Shown piece after piece: positions 7,861-16,255 of a DNA stretch of 64,000 bases. The notes below the pieces were generated by a model. It made no database searches. It worked only from the letters and a program-made list of their open reading frames with translations, and was not told the origin of the DNA. How positions within the stretch are numbered: the stretch's first letter is position 1; the number at the start of each line of letters is the position of its first letter. The position numbers and the translations under genes were made by a program. This DNA is from an uncultured Paracoccaceae bacterium (lineage in GTDB: Bacteria > Pseudomonadota > Alphaproteobacteria > Rhodobacterales > Rhodobacteraceae): contig CAKZRP010000037.1 in assembly GCA_937146765.1 (NCBI GenBank), positions 186,001 to 250,000 of the forward strand, read 5' to 3'.

Positions 7861-9639
7861 ATGTTTCTCTTTCAATCGGGTGATACCACAAGCGCAATTT
7901 TGGCGCTTCTGATCGTGCTTGCGATGTTTGCAGCTTTCCTGCGCGAATCCTATCCCACCGAGGTGGTGGCGATCTGCGGGGTCTCGCTGATGCTGGTCAC
8001 CGGTGTGCTGCCCTACAAGGAAGCGCTGCCGGTGCTGGCCAATCCCGCGCCCTGGACGATTGCGGCGATGTTCCTGATCATGGGGGCGCTGGTGCGCACC
8101 GGGGCGCTGGATGCCTTCACCCAGTTGGCGCGCAAGAAGGCGGAGGTGAGCCCGAAGCTGGCCATCGCCATGCTGATGGGCTTTGTGGTGCTGGCCTCGG
8201 CCTTCGTGTCCAATACGCCGGTGGTGGTGGTGATGATCCCGGTCTTCATCCAGATCGCCCGCACCCTCAATCTCGCCGCCTCCAAGCTCTTGATCCCGCT
8301 CTCCTATGCGGCAATCCTCGGTGGCACCCTGACGCTGATCGGCACCTCCACCAACCTTCTGGTGGATGGCGTGGCCCGGGCGCAGGGGCTTGAGGCCTTC
8401 TCGATCTTCGAGGTGACGCCGCTTGGCCTCGTGGTGGTGACCTGGGGGATGCTCTACCTGCGCTTTGTCGCCCCGCGCCTTCTGCCGGTGCGCGACAGCA
8501 TGGCGATGATGCTCTCGGACCGCTCCAAGATGAAATTCTTCACCGAGGCGGTGATCCCGCCGGACAGCAACCTGATCGGGCGCGAGGTGACCGGGGTGCA
8601 GCTGTTCAAGCGGCCGGGGGTGCGGCTCATCGACGTGGTGCGTGGCGACGACTCGCTGCGCCGCAACCTCGAGGGGGTGCAGCTGCAGGTGGGCGACCGG
8701 GTGGTGCTGCGCACCAAGATGACCGAACTGCTGAGCCTGCAGACCAACAAGGAGCTGAAACGCGTCGATCAGGTCTCGGCGGTGGAAACCACGACGGTGG
8801 AGGTCTTGATCACCCCCGGTTGCCGCATGGTCGGACGCAGCCTTGGTGCCATGCGCCTGCGCCGCCGCTATGGCGTCTACGTGCTCGCGGTGCACCGGCG
8901 CAACCAGAACATCGGCGTGCAGCTCGACGAGCTGGTGGTGCGGGTGGGCGATACGCTGCTGCTGGAAGGCGCGCCGGCGGATATCCAGCGCCTCGCCGCC
9001 GAGATGGACCTGGCCGATGTCTCGCAACCGACCCAACGCGCCTACCGCCGCAGCCATGCGCCCCTCGCGGTGGCGGCAATGGTGGGCATCGTGCTGGGGG
9101 CGGCCTTTGGCCTCGCGCCGATCTTCATGCTCTCGGTGCTGGCGGTGGCCCTGGTGCTGGTGAGCCGCTGCATCGACGCGGACGAGGCGTTTTCCTTTAT
9201 CGATGGCCGTCTGCTGGCGCTGATCTTCTCGATGCTGGCCATCGGGGCGGCGCTGGAAAGCTCGGGCGCGGTGCAGCTCATCGTCACTGGAATCTCGCCG
9301 CTGCTGTCGGACCTGCCGCCCTTCTTCCTGGTCTGGGCGGTCTATCTGCTGACCTCGGTGTTGACCGAGCTGGTTTCCAACAATGCGGTGGCGGTGGTGG
9401 TAACCCCGATCGCGGTGGGGCTGGCGCAGGCGATGGGGCTCGACCCGCGCCCGCTGGTGGTGGCGGTGATGATTGCGGCCTCGGCCTCCTTTGCCACTCC
9501 CATCGGCTATCAGACCAATATGCTGGTCTATGGTCCGGGCGGCTACAAGTTCTCCGACTTCCTGCGGGTGGGCATCCCGCTCAACCTCTCCATGGGCTTG
9601 CTGGCCTCGGCGGTGATCCCGCTGATCTGGCCGCTCTGA
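7861..9639 (+). CDS. SLC13-family permease with two internal TrkA-C domains
   Basis: 592-residue inner-membrane transporter of the DASS/SLC13 ion-transporter superfamily. About five membrane segments (residues 1-200) contain FVSNTPVVVVMIPVF and LGGTLTLIGTSTNLLVDG, the first SNT-type Na+/substrate motif. A soluble middle part (~215-385) holds two RCK_C (TrkA-C) domains, then another membrane half begins near 400 with ELVSNNAVAVVVTPIA, the second motif. Substrate cannot be read off: family members move dicarboxylates, sulfate, taurine or citrate. TrkA-C domains bind ligands and suggest gating. A second gene of the same architecture is at 12317-14092. Confidence 0.88.
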   Translation: MFLFQSGDTTSAILALLIVLAMFAAFLRESYPTEVVAICGVSLMLVTGVLPYKEALPVLANPAPWTIAAMFLIMGALVRTGALDAFTQLARKKAEVSPKLAIAMLMGFVVLASAFVSNTPVVVVMIPVFIQIARTLNLAASKLLIPLSYAAILGGTLTLIGTSTNLLVDGVARAQGLEAFSIFEVTPLGLVVVTWGMLYLRFVAPRLLPVRDSMAMMLSDRSKMKFFTEAVIPPDSNLIGREVTGVQLFKRPGVRLIDVVRGDDSLRRNLEGVQLQVGDRVVLRTKMTELLSLQTNKELKRVDQVSAVETTTVEVLITPGCRMVGRSLGAMRLRRRYGVYVLAVHRRNQNIGVQLDELVVRVGDTLLLEGAPADIQRLAAEMDLADVSQPTQRAYRRSHAPLAVAAMVGIVLGAAFGLAPIFMLSVLAVALVLVSRCIDADEAFSFIDGRLLALIFSMLAIGAALESSGAVQLIVTGISPLLSDLPPFFLVWAVYLLTSVLTELVSNNAVAVVVTPIAVGLAQAMGLDPRPLVVAVMIAASASFATPIGYQTNMLVYGPGGYKFSDFLRVGIPLNLSMGLLASAVIPLIWPL

Positions 9640-9785
9640 GCGGCCAGCGGCTGGTTTCAGCGCATTCCCCCTGCCTCTCAGCGCCTTTCTGCCGATCCGG
9701 CAGGGGGCGCGAGCTCCTCACAGGGCCGTGCATTGCGCGGCCGCGATTTCGGCCCCATCTCTGGCACAGAGCAAAAAGAGAATAC

Positions 9786-10271
9786 ATGGGACGAAACGCC
9801 ATGATGACCATCCGACGCGGTTTTATCGCTGTCATCCTTGTCGCGGCCTCCGCCATCACCTTGGCGGCGCAGACGCGGGCCACCGAACCGGCCAAACCGG
9901 CGCTTGCGGGCACCGAATGGACCCTGACGGAGATCGTGGGCGAACCCCCTCTCGAAGGGCACAGCGGGCTTGACCTGCAGTTCGGCGAGGAGGGCGCCTT
10001 TGGCACCAGTGCCGGCTGCAACCGGTTCCGGGGCACTGCCGAGATCAAGGGCGAAGCGATCAGCTTTCCCGACCGGCTGGCGGGCACCATGATGGCCTGC
10101 CCGGAAGGTTTGGCGGAGCAGGAGGAAAAGGTGCTGGCGCTGCTGGCGCAGGTCACCGCCTATCGCGTGGAAGCCACCGAGCTGGTGTTCCTTGACGCCG
10201 ACGGGGCCGAGCTTCTGCGCTATGCACGCGAGGCCGAAGCGCCGGAAACCCTGATCGACACCAAGGGCTGA
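9786..10271 (+). CDS. Secreted META/HslJ-domain protein
   Basis: 161-residue protein with an N-terminal signal peptide (basic MTIRRGF then hydrophobic IAVILVAASAITLAAQ, likely cleaved after TRA). The rest is one META domain: AGTEWTLTEIVGEPP, FGTSAGCNRFRGTAEI and GTMMACPEGLAEQE are the family hallmarks, including the conserved paired cysteines. HslJ-type META proteins are heat-inducible or linked to novobiocin tolerance in E. coli; the exact function is unknown. ATG at 9786 gives a short MGRNA lead; ATG at 9801 or 9804 is equally possible. A good terminator follows. Confidence 0.8.
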   Translation: MGRNAMMTIRRGFIAVILVAASAITLAAQTRATEPAKPALAGTEWTLTEIVGEPPLEGHSGLDLQFGEEGAFGTSAGCNRFRGTAEIKGEAISFPDRLAGTMMACPEGLAEQEEKVLALLAQVTAYRVEATELVFLDADGAELLRYAREAEAPETLIDTKG

Positions 10272-10292
10272 TCCTCCTCCCTCAGCCCTGAG

Positions 10293-10345
10293 ACCCGGTC
10301 CTTGCCAGCGCGGGCGCGCGTGGGCGGGGGCCGGGTTTTTTCTTG
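10293..10345 (+). terminator. Rho-independent terminator after META gene
   Basis: Outer stem ACCCGG / CCGGGT continues inward with CC..GCC pairing to GGGCGGGG around a GC-rich loop, followed by the T-run TTTTTTCTT. It lies directly between the META gene and the convergent FAD dehydrogenase. Confidence 0.7.
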
Positions 10346-10348
10346 GCC

Positions 10349-12013
10349 TCAGGCGATCAGCTGCGACCGGCCGGCCTGACGGCCCGAGAACAGACAGCCG
10401 CCGAGAAACGTCCCCTCCAGCGCGTTGTAACCGTGATAGCCGCCGCCGCCGAACCCCGCTGCCTCGCCGACCGCAAAAAGACCGGGCAGGGGGCGGCCAT
10501 CGGCCCCCAGCATCTGGCTGTCGAGATTGGTCTGCAATCCACCCAGCGTCTTGCGGGTCAGGATGCTGAGGCGCACGGCGATCAGCGGCCCATTGGCGCG
10601 GTCGAGGATGCGATGGGGCCGCGCGGTGCGGATCAGCCGGTCGCCGCGATAGTTGCGGGCGGCATGAATGGCCTGGATCTGGCGATCCTTGGCAAAACCA
10701 TTGTCCACCTGCGCATCCCGCGCCTCGATCTGAGCGCGCAGATGGCCCTCGTCCAGGGCAACATCGCCGATCTCGTTCATGCCGCGGACGAGGTCGCTCA
10801 GCTTCTCGGCCACCACAAAATCCGCGCCATGCCGCTTGAAGGCCTCCACCGGGGCCGGCGCCCGACCGCCCGAGAAGAGCCGCGCCCGCAGCACCTCGCG
10901 CCAGGAGCCGGAGGTGAGGTCGGGGTTCTGCTCCGATCCGGAGAGGGCAAATTCCTTCTGGATGATCTTCTGGCTCAGGATGAACCAGCTGTAGTCCTGC
11001 CCGCTGGCAAGGATAGCCTTCAGCGTGCCAAGGGTGTCAAAGCCGGGCAGGGCCGGGTCGGGCAGCCGGGTGCCATAGGCATCGAACCACAGCGACGAGG
11101 GGCCGGGCAGGATGCGGATGCCATGATCGGGCCAGATCGGGTCCCAGTTGCGCAGCCCCTCGCAGTAGTGCCACATCCGGTCGGTATTGACGAGATGGCC
11201 ACCGGCACCCTGCGCCACCTTCAACATGCGCCCGTCCACGTGGAAGGGCACACCGGAGACCATGCGGCGCGGGGCCGGGCCAAGGCGCTGCGTCGGCCAG
11301 TTGGCGCGCACCATGTCGAGATTGCCGCCGATGCCGCCAGAGGCCACGATCAGCGAGGGCGCATAGACCTCGAACTCGCCCACCTCGTGTCGGTTGGTGC
11401 GGGCACCGATGGGGCTCTGATCGGCGGCCAGCACCTCGCCGGAGACCCCCTTGATATGGCCGGCCTGCTGGATGATGTGGCTGACCTGATGGCGAAACCG
11501 CGCGTCGATCCGCCCCATTGCCATATGGGTGCGCAGGGCGCGGGCAAAGGGCGCCAGCACGCCGGGTCCGGTGCCCCAGGTGACGTGGAAACGGGGCACC
11601 GAATTGCCATGCCCCTCGGCGCGTCCATCGCCGCGCTCGGCCCAGCCCACCACCGGAAACCACCGCAGCCCCAGCCCATGAAGCCAGGCCCGCATGTCGC
11701 CCGCGGCAAACTCCAGATAGGCCCGCGCCCAGAGGCGGGGAAAGTGATCCTCGGCGCGGTCGAATTGCGCGCTGCCGCTCCAGTCGCGGCGGGCGAGGTC
11801 GACACTGTCGCGGATGCCCATGCGGCGTTGTTCGGGGGTGTCGATCATGAACAGGCCGCCGAGGCTCCAATGGGCCTGGCCGCCGAGGAAGTGCTGCGGC
11901 TCCTGTTCCAGCAGAATGACGCGCTTGCCGCGATCCGCAAGCTCGGTGGCGGAGACAAGCCCGGCGAGGCCTGCTCCGATCACGATGACATCGGCGTGGT
12001 TGTCCTTTTGCAT
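10349..12013 (-). CDS. FAD-binding dehydrogenase (ketosteroid dehydrogenase / fumarate reductase fold)
   Basis: 554-residue flavoprotein. The Rossmann FAD site is at the N-terminus (DVIVIGAGLAGLVSATELA, then LLEQE), and the C-terminus has the second FAD segment GLFAVGEAAGFGGGGYHGYNALEG. Overall it belongs to the FAD_binding_2 family with 3-ketosteroid-1-dehydrogenase and flavocytochrome c fumarate reductase; the ~550-residue form annotated as FAD-binding dehydrogenase has no assigned substrate. Start: ATG at 12013 follows a GGGAGGAGC ribosome site; the longer frame to 12175 runs into repeat DNA. No signal peptide is seen, so probably cytosolic. Upstream DNA carries TTTGCAAA-like boxes (see findings). 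Confidence 0.85.
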   Translation of the reverse strand: MQKDNHADVIVIGAGLAGLVSATELADRGKRVILLEQEPQHFLGGQAHWSLGGLFMIDTPEQRRMGIRDSVDLARRDWSGSAQFDRAEDHFPRLWARAYLEFAAGDMRAWLHGLGLRWFPVVGWAERGDGRAEGHGNSVPRFHVTWGTGPGVLAPFARALRTHMAMGRIDARFRHQVSHIIQQAGHIKGVSGEVLAADQSPIGARTNRHEVGEFEVYAPSLIVASGGIGGNLDMVRANWPTQRLGPAPRRMVSGVPFHVDGRMLKVAQGAGGHLVNTDRMWHYCEGLRNWDPIWPDHGIRILPGPSSLWFDAYGTRLPDPALPGFDTLGTLKAILASGQDYSWFILSQKIIQKEFALSGSEQNPDLTSGSWREVLRARLFSGGRAPAPVEAFKRHGADFVVAEKLSDLVRGMNEIGDVALDEGHLRAQIEARDAQVDNGFAKDRQIQAIHAARNYRGDRLIRTARPHRILDRANGPLIAVRLSILTRKTLGGLQTNLDSQMLGADGRPLPGLFAVGEAAGFGGGGYHGYNALEGTFLGGCLFSGRQAGRSQLIA

Positions 12014-12316
12014 GGCGAAGCGCTCCTCCCTCGCGGTGCATGACAGGAGCCTAGGGGCAAGTTGGGGCCTTGCGCAATCTTTGCGTGTGGGCGGTGCCGC
12101 AACGACAGGCGCGGCCCGGCCCGGCGCGCGGGGACAGCTGGGGGCGGTTGGGCCAGTTTGCAAATCGCCTGGCAAAGAGTTTGCGCTTTGCGCCGCAAGT
12201 AAAGGTCTGGAGAGGTTGCGCTTTGCGGTGCAAATCGCCGAGGGGGCGGGCGCCGCGCCTGCGGCGCGGCGCCCGCCCGACCCAGATCGACCCGCCGTGG
12301 CCCTTGCAGAACCGGA
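12014..12316. other. Intergenic region with hairpin repeat
   Basis: 303 bases between two minus-strand genes. It contains a cluster of TTTGC / GCAAA half-sites (12157-12200) and the first copy of hairpin repeat A (12212-12280). The promoter of the FAD dehydrogenase and the terminator of the SLC13 gene at 12317 must both lie here. No gene is supported. Confidence 0.6.
12212..12280. repeat. Hairpin repeat A, copy 1
   Basis: Begins GAGGTTGCGCTTTGC, has a small TTTGC-ggt-GCAAA hairpin followed by TCGCC, then a perfect 16-bp stem GGGCGGGCGCCGCGCC (12244-12259), loop TGC, GGCGCGGCGCCCGCCC (12263-12278). A second copy at 15239-15308 has the same order of elements. Confidence 0.8.
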
Positions 12317-14092
12317 TCAGAGGGGCCAGACCACCAGGATCGTCGGGATCGAAACCGCAATCACCAGGAGTTCAAGCGGCAGGCCCATGCGCCAGTAATC
12401 GCCGAACCGATAGCCGCCCGGGCCGAGCACCAATGTGTTGTTCTTGTGGCCGATGGGCGTGAGGAAGGCCGCCGAGGAGGCCACCGCCACCGCCATCAGG
12501 AAAGGGTCGGGCGAGACCTCCAGCGCCTTTGCCATGGAGATGCCCACCGGGGCGGAGACAATCGCGGTGGCGGTATTGTTGAGCACATCCGACAGGGTCA
12601 TGGTGACCACCATCAGCACGGTGAGGATCATCCAGGCCGGCCACCCCGCCGTCAGATCCACCAGCGCCCGGGCCAGGAGCTGGGTGCCGCCGGAGGCTTC
12701 CAGTGCCTGCCCCAGCGGGATCATCGAACCCAGCAGCACCACCACCGGCCATTCCACATGGTCGTAAAGCTCACCGATCGGCAGGATCTTCAGCAAGACA
12801 TAGGCAATGACCACCAGCCCCAGCGCCACCGGCAGGTAGAGAAACCCCAGCGAGGCCGTCAGCACCGCGGCGGCAAAAAGACCGATCGCCCACCAGGTCT
12901 TGTCATTGGCGGTGACCGAGAGGCCGCGCGCCGCCAGCGGCAGGCAGCCGAGCCAGTCGGCAATCTCCGCGCCGCGGTCGCGAGGGCAGAGAAGCAGCAG
13001 GATGTCGCCCGGGACCACTTCGGTCTGGCGGATGTGGTGCTTGAGCCGCTCCCCCTGGCGGGCAATTCCGAGGAGCACCGCGCTCTGACGCCAGGACAGG
13101 CCGATGCTCTGGGCGCTGCGCCCGGCGATGCGGGCATTGTCGGTGACCACCACCTCCACCAGTTCGAGCCCGTCACCGGCGGCCTTCAGCTTCTCCTCGC
13201 GGGCCGCATCGGAGAAATCGAGCGCAAGGGTGGAGCGGAACTCGTCCAGGGCCTCGGGGGCGGCCTCCAGCACCAGCGTGTCGCCGCCCTGCAAGAGGAC
13301 CCCGCTGGCCCGGCCATAGCGGCGCTGGCCGTTGCGGATCAGGCCGAGGATGACCACATCGGCCTTTTCGGCCTCCGCATCGAGGGTGCCGAGGCGCTTG
13401 CCGATCAGCTCGGAACTCTCCGGTACCGTCAGCTCGGCTATATAGGGCGCAAGCTGGCTGTCGGTGGCGCCGGCGGCGCCGGAGCGGTCCGGAATCAGCC
13501 GCCAGCCCAGGAGGGCGACAAAGGTCAGGCCCGCCAGGGCCGCCACCAGACCCACCGGGGCAAAATCGAACATCCGGAAGGGGGCGCCGAGCGTGTCGTG
13601 GCGGATGCTGGCGATGATGATGTTGGGCGGGGTGCCGATCAGCGTCACCATGCCGCCGAGGATGGTGGCAAAGGACAGCGGCATCAGGGTCTTGCCGGGG
13701 CTGCGCCCGGCCTTGCGCGCGGTCTGGATGTCCACCGGCATCAACAGGGCCAGCGCGGCCACATTGTTCATGAAGGCCGAAAGCACCGCGCCGACGCTGC
13801 CCATCAGCGCGATATGCGCCCCAAGCGCGCGGCTCTGGTCGATCAGGGTGCGGGTGATCAGATGCACGGCGCCGGATTTCACCAGCCCGGCCGAGACGAT
13901 CAGCACCAGCGCCACTACCAGGGTGGCCGGATGACCAAAACCGGCAAAGGCGTCCTCGGTCTTGACCAGCCCCAGCACCACGGCGAGCATCAGCGCGCCA
14001 AAGGCGACGAGATCATAACGGATGCGCCCCCAGAGGAGCAGGGCAAAGACAGCACCAAAGAGGGTGAAGAGCAAGATCTGGTCCGGTGTCAT
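12317..14092 (-). CDS. SLC13-family permease with two internal TrkA-C domains (second copy)
   Basis: 591-residue inner-membrane transporter with the same plan as the gene at 7861: membrane half (residues 1-190) with GHPATLVVALVLIVSAGLV and FMNNVAALALLMPV, SFATILGGMVTLIGTPPNIII, then two RCK_C domains (~205-395), then the second membrane half with SDVLNNTATAIVSAPVGISMA and ASSAAFLTPIGHKNNTLVLGPGGYRFGDYW. Both pore motifs (MNN / LNN) are complete. Substrate is unknown; PPNIII-type members include sulfate and dicarboxylate carriers. ATG at 14092 was chosen because membrane segment 1 starts right after it; the longer frame to 14317 covers non-coding DNA. Confidence 0.87.
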   Translation of the reverse strand: MTPDQILLFTLFGAVFALLLWGRIRYDLVAFGALMLAVVLGLVKTEDAFAGFGHPATLVVALVLIVSAGLVKSGAVHLITRTLIDQSRALGAHIALMGSVGAVLSAFMNNVAALALLMPVDIQTARKAGRSPGKTLMPLSFATILGGMVTLIGTPPNIIIASIRHDTLGAPFRMFDFAPVGLVAALAGLTFVALLGWRLIPDRSGAAGATDSQLAPYIAELTVPESSELIGKRLGTLDAEAEKADVVILGLIRNGQRRYGRASGVLLQGGDTLVLEAAPEALDEFRSTLALDFSDAAREEKLKAAGDGLELVEVVVTDNARIAGRSAQSIGLSWRQSAVLLGIARQGERLKHHIRQTEVVPGDILLLLCPRDRGAEIADWLGCLPLAARGLSVTANDKTWWAIGLFAAAVLTASLGFLYLPVALGLVVIAYVLLKILPIGELYDHVEWPVVVLLGSMIPLGQALEASGGTQLLARALVDLTAGWPAWMILTVLMVVTMTLSDVLNNTATAIVSAPVGISMAKALEVSPDPFLMAVAVASSAAFLTPIGHKNNTLVLGPGGYRFGDYWRMGLPLELLVIAVSIPTILVVWPL

Positions 14093-14306
14093 GCAAAAGC
14101 CTCGGTTGCCTTGATCTGCCATGGGAACCATGGAAATCGGGGTCGTGCAACCTTGGACTGTGCGCCCTGGGCCTGGGCAGCGGCTCTTCGCGTGCAAGGC
14201 CGCGCGGCGCCTCCTGCGCGAAGGGAATGGCGCGCCCTTGGCGAGGGCGGGCACCGGCGGGCACCGGGGGGGGCGCCATGGCAGGCGGGCAGGGCCCTTT
14301 GAGAGC

Positions 14307-14336
14307 TTGAAAGCCAAGGGCTGGAGCGGCTATATG
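14307..14336 (+). promoter_or_regulatory. Probable sigma-70 promoter of yebC
   Basis: -35 TTGAAA (14307-14312), 18-base spacer, -10 TATATG (14331-14336), 37 bases before the yebC start. This is a near-consensus pair in otherwise very GC-rich DNA. Confidence 0.5.
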
Positions 14337-14372
14337 GGCGCCAGTCTCAGAAATCAAAACCAAGGATGCACC

Positions 14373-15113
14373 ATGGCAGGCCATTCCAAATGGGCAAACA
14401 TCCAGCACCGTAAAGGGCGCCAGGATGCTGCGCGGTCCAAGCTCTTCTCCAAACTGTCGAAGGAAATCACCGTCGCCGCCAAGATGGGCGACCCCGATCC
14501 CGACAAGAACCCGCGCCTGCGCCTGGCGGTGAAGGAGGCCAAGTCGAACTCCGTGCCCAAGGACGTGATCGACCGGGCCATCAAGAAAGCGGTGGGCGGC
14601 GATGCCGAGATGTATGACGAGATCCGTTACGAGGGCTACGGCCCGGCCGGGGTTGCGGTGATCGTGGAGACGATGACCGATAACAAGAACCGCACCGCCT
14701 CCAACGTGCGCTCCACCTTCTCCAAGAATGGCGGCAACCTGGGCGAGACCGGTTCGGTCGGCTTCATGTTCGAACGCAAGGGCGAGATCACCTATCCCGC
14801 CTCCATCGGCGATGCCGATACGGTGATGATGGCGGCGATCGAGGCCGGGGCGGAAGATGTGGAAAGCTCGGAAGAGGGCCACATCATCTATTGTGCCGAC
14901 ACCGACCTCTCCGATGTCTCTGCCGCGCTTGAGGGCGAGCTGGGGGACTCCGACAGCACCAAGCTGATCTGGAAGCCCACCACCACCACCGAGCTCGATC
15001 TCGACGGGATGCAGAAGCTGATGAAATTGGTGGATGCGCTGGAAGACGACGATGACGTGCAGCGCGTCACCACCAATTTCGAAGCCTCCGACGAGGTGAT
15101 GGCGCAGCTCTGA
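14373..15113 (+). CDS. yebC: YebC/PmpR-family protein
   Basis: 246-residue cytosolic protein of the conserved YebC family. [20 protein letters not shown] at the start is the family signature; [22 protein letters not shown] and [16 protein letters not shown] follow, and the three-domain length is normal. Family members were first described as transcription regulators (PmpR) and later shown to help ribosomes pass polyproline and other stalling stretches. In many genomes yebC neighbours ruvC, which is not seen here. Preceded by a good promoter and followed by a strong terminator, so it is probably a single-gene unit. Confidence 0.96.
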   Translation: MAGHSKWANIQHRKGRQDAARSKLFSKLSKEITVAAKMGDPDPDKNPRLRLAVKEAKSNSVPKDVIDRAIKKAVGGDAEMYDEIRYEGYGPAGVAVIVETMTDNKNRTASNVRSTFSKNGGNLGETGSVGFMFERKGEITYPASIGDADTVMMAAIEAGAEDVESSEEGHIIYCADTDLSDVSAALEGELGDSDSTKLIWKPTTTTELDLDGMQKLMKLVDALEDDDDVQRVTTNFEASDEVMAQL

Positions 15114-15141
15114 CTGCGCCCGCCCGTTCACAGCTCTTGAC

Positions 15142-15184
15142 CCGGCCTCGCCTGTGATCCGACAGGCGGGGCCGGTTTCTTTTT
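15142..15184 (+). terminator. Rho-independent terminator after yebC
   Basis: Stem CCGGCCTCGCCTG (15142-15154), 8-base loop, CAGGCGGGGCCGG (15163-15175), 13 pairs with one U-G wobble, followed by TTTCTTTTT. Confidence 0.9.
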
Positions 15185-15238
15185 GGCCAGGCGCAGCGCG
15201 GGCGGGCCAAGCGGTCCTGTGCTGCAGGCCAGGCCCTT

Positions 15239-15308
15239 GAGGTTTTGCGCTTTGCTTCGCAAATCGCCGGGGGGCGGGGGCCGCGCCTGCGGCGCGGCCC
15301 CCGCCCGA
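15239..15308. repeat. Hairpin repeat A, copy 2
   Basis: GAGGTTTTGCGCTTTGC-ttc-GCAAATCGCC followed by a perfect 16-bp stem GGGCGGGGGCCGCGCC (15272-15287), loop TGC, GGCGCGGCCCCCGCCC (15291-15306). Relative to copy 1, stem base 8 is G instead of C and its partner is C instead of G, so pairing is kept by a double change. Confidence 0.8.
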
Positions 15309-15370
15309 TCGACGCTGACGGTGGTGGCCTTTGCTGAGCACAGCGGGAGGGGCGGCGACGCCGGGCCGGT

Positions 15371-16210
15371 TCAGCGCGTCAAGACCCCGCTGGACAGCAA
15401 CAGGGCGCGCGGCGGATACCACATGGCTTCGGGAGGCGTGGCAAAGGCCTGGTCGGCAAACTCCGGTGCCACCCCGCGGGCTTCGAGATAGGCGCGGTCC
15501 CTGGCCTCGACAGCGGCAATGTCGTAGCCGGGCAGATGCACGCGCTCGGAAAGCCCGTAGCCGTGAAAGCCAAGCCGTGCCTGCGGGGCGAGGCTGCGGC
15601 TGGTTCCGGCCAGGAACAGGAGCGTGCAGGCGGAGCTGCACTCGCCAACCCCCCGGGTGGAAAGACCGGCGGCGAGGATCACCTGCGCCGCGCCGCGGGC
15701 CTCAAAGACAAGGCCGCCGGGGCTGGTCAGCTCGATCTGGCGCATATCGGGGGCCGCCGCCAGCAGCTCCTCCAGCCGCGCCGTGAGCCCATAGGTGATC
15801 TCGCCCTGAAACCGCAGGGTTCGGCCATCCGGGGTCACCTCCAGCAGGTAGAGGGCGGCCCGGGCGCGCGCCAATCGGCTGGCGTCGGTTTCCCTGTCGA
15901 TGGGGCGTTGCGCCACCAGCGCCAGATCCCACCAGAGGGTCAGACAGGCGAGAGCGGCAAAGAGCCAGAGCAGGTAGCCGCCCCAGCTCGCCGCCATGGC
16001 GCCGGTGTCGCGGATATGGGCCTCGGCGCGGCGATGATAGCGACTGATCTGCCAGACCAGCAGCACGCCATCACAGAGGATGACAGCCAGGGCAGGCGCG
16101 GGCGTCAGCCGCGCGTGACGGGCCAGCACCCAGAGCGCCAGCAGCACCATGGCGCGCGGCAGGGCCAGAAGCAGCAGCGACCTGGCAAAGGAGGGGGCGG
16201 GAGCCATCAT
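15371..16210 (-). CDS. Membrane protein with ClpP-like domain (COG3904 type)
   Basis: 279-residue protein. Three hydrophobic segments lie in the first ~105 residues (SLLLLALPRAMVLLALWVLA, ALAVILCDGVLLVW, YLLWLFAALACLTLWWDLAL). The C-terminal ~160 residues resemble the ClpP/crotonase-like fold of COG3904 proteins: LTSPGGLVFEARGAAQVI (oxyanion-type SPGG), then GVGECSSACTLLFLAGTSR, where the Ser before ACTLLFLAG takes the nucleophile position, and ARLGFHGYG with the possible catalytic His. Catalysis is inferred, not shown. The domain probably faces the periplasm. ATG-ATG at 16205-16210 starts the frame. Role unknown. Confidence 0.65.
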   Translation of the reverse strand: MMAPAPSFARSLLLLALPRAMVLLALWVLARHARLTPAPALAVILCDGVLLVWQISRYHRRAEAHIRDTGAMAASWGGYLLWLFAALACLTLWWDLALVAQRPIDRETDASRLARARAALYLLEVTPDGRTLRFQGEITYGLTARLEELLAAAPDMRQIELTSPGGLVFEARGAAQVILAAGLSTRGVGECSSACTLLFLAGTSRSLAPQARLGFHGYGLSERVHLPGYDIAAVEARDRAYLEARGVAPEFADQAFATPPEAMWYPPRALLLSSGVLTR

Positions 16211-16255
16211 GAGCCAAGCCTAGCAGCGGCGCGCCCGGCTGTCGCCCCGGGACGC

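Noticed and set aside
8820..9785. Long in-frame extension upstream of the META gene
   Set aside because: It overlaps the SLC13 gene in another frame; the signal peptide clearly begins near 9786-9804.
12446..14302. A 618-codon open frame on the plus strand
   Set aside because: Antisense of the SLC13 permease gene, with low-complexity His/Gln/Gly translation and no ribosome site.
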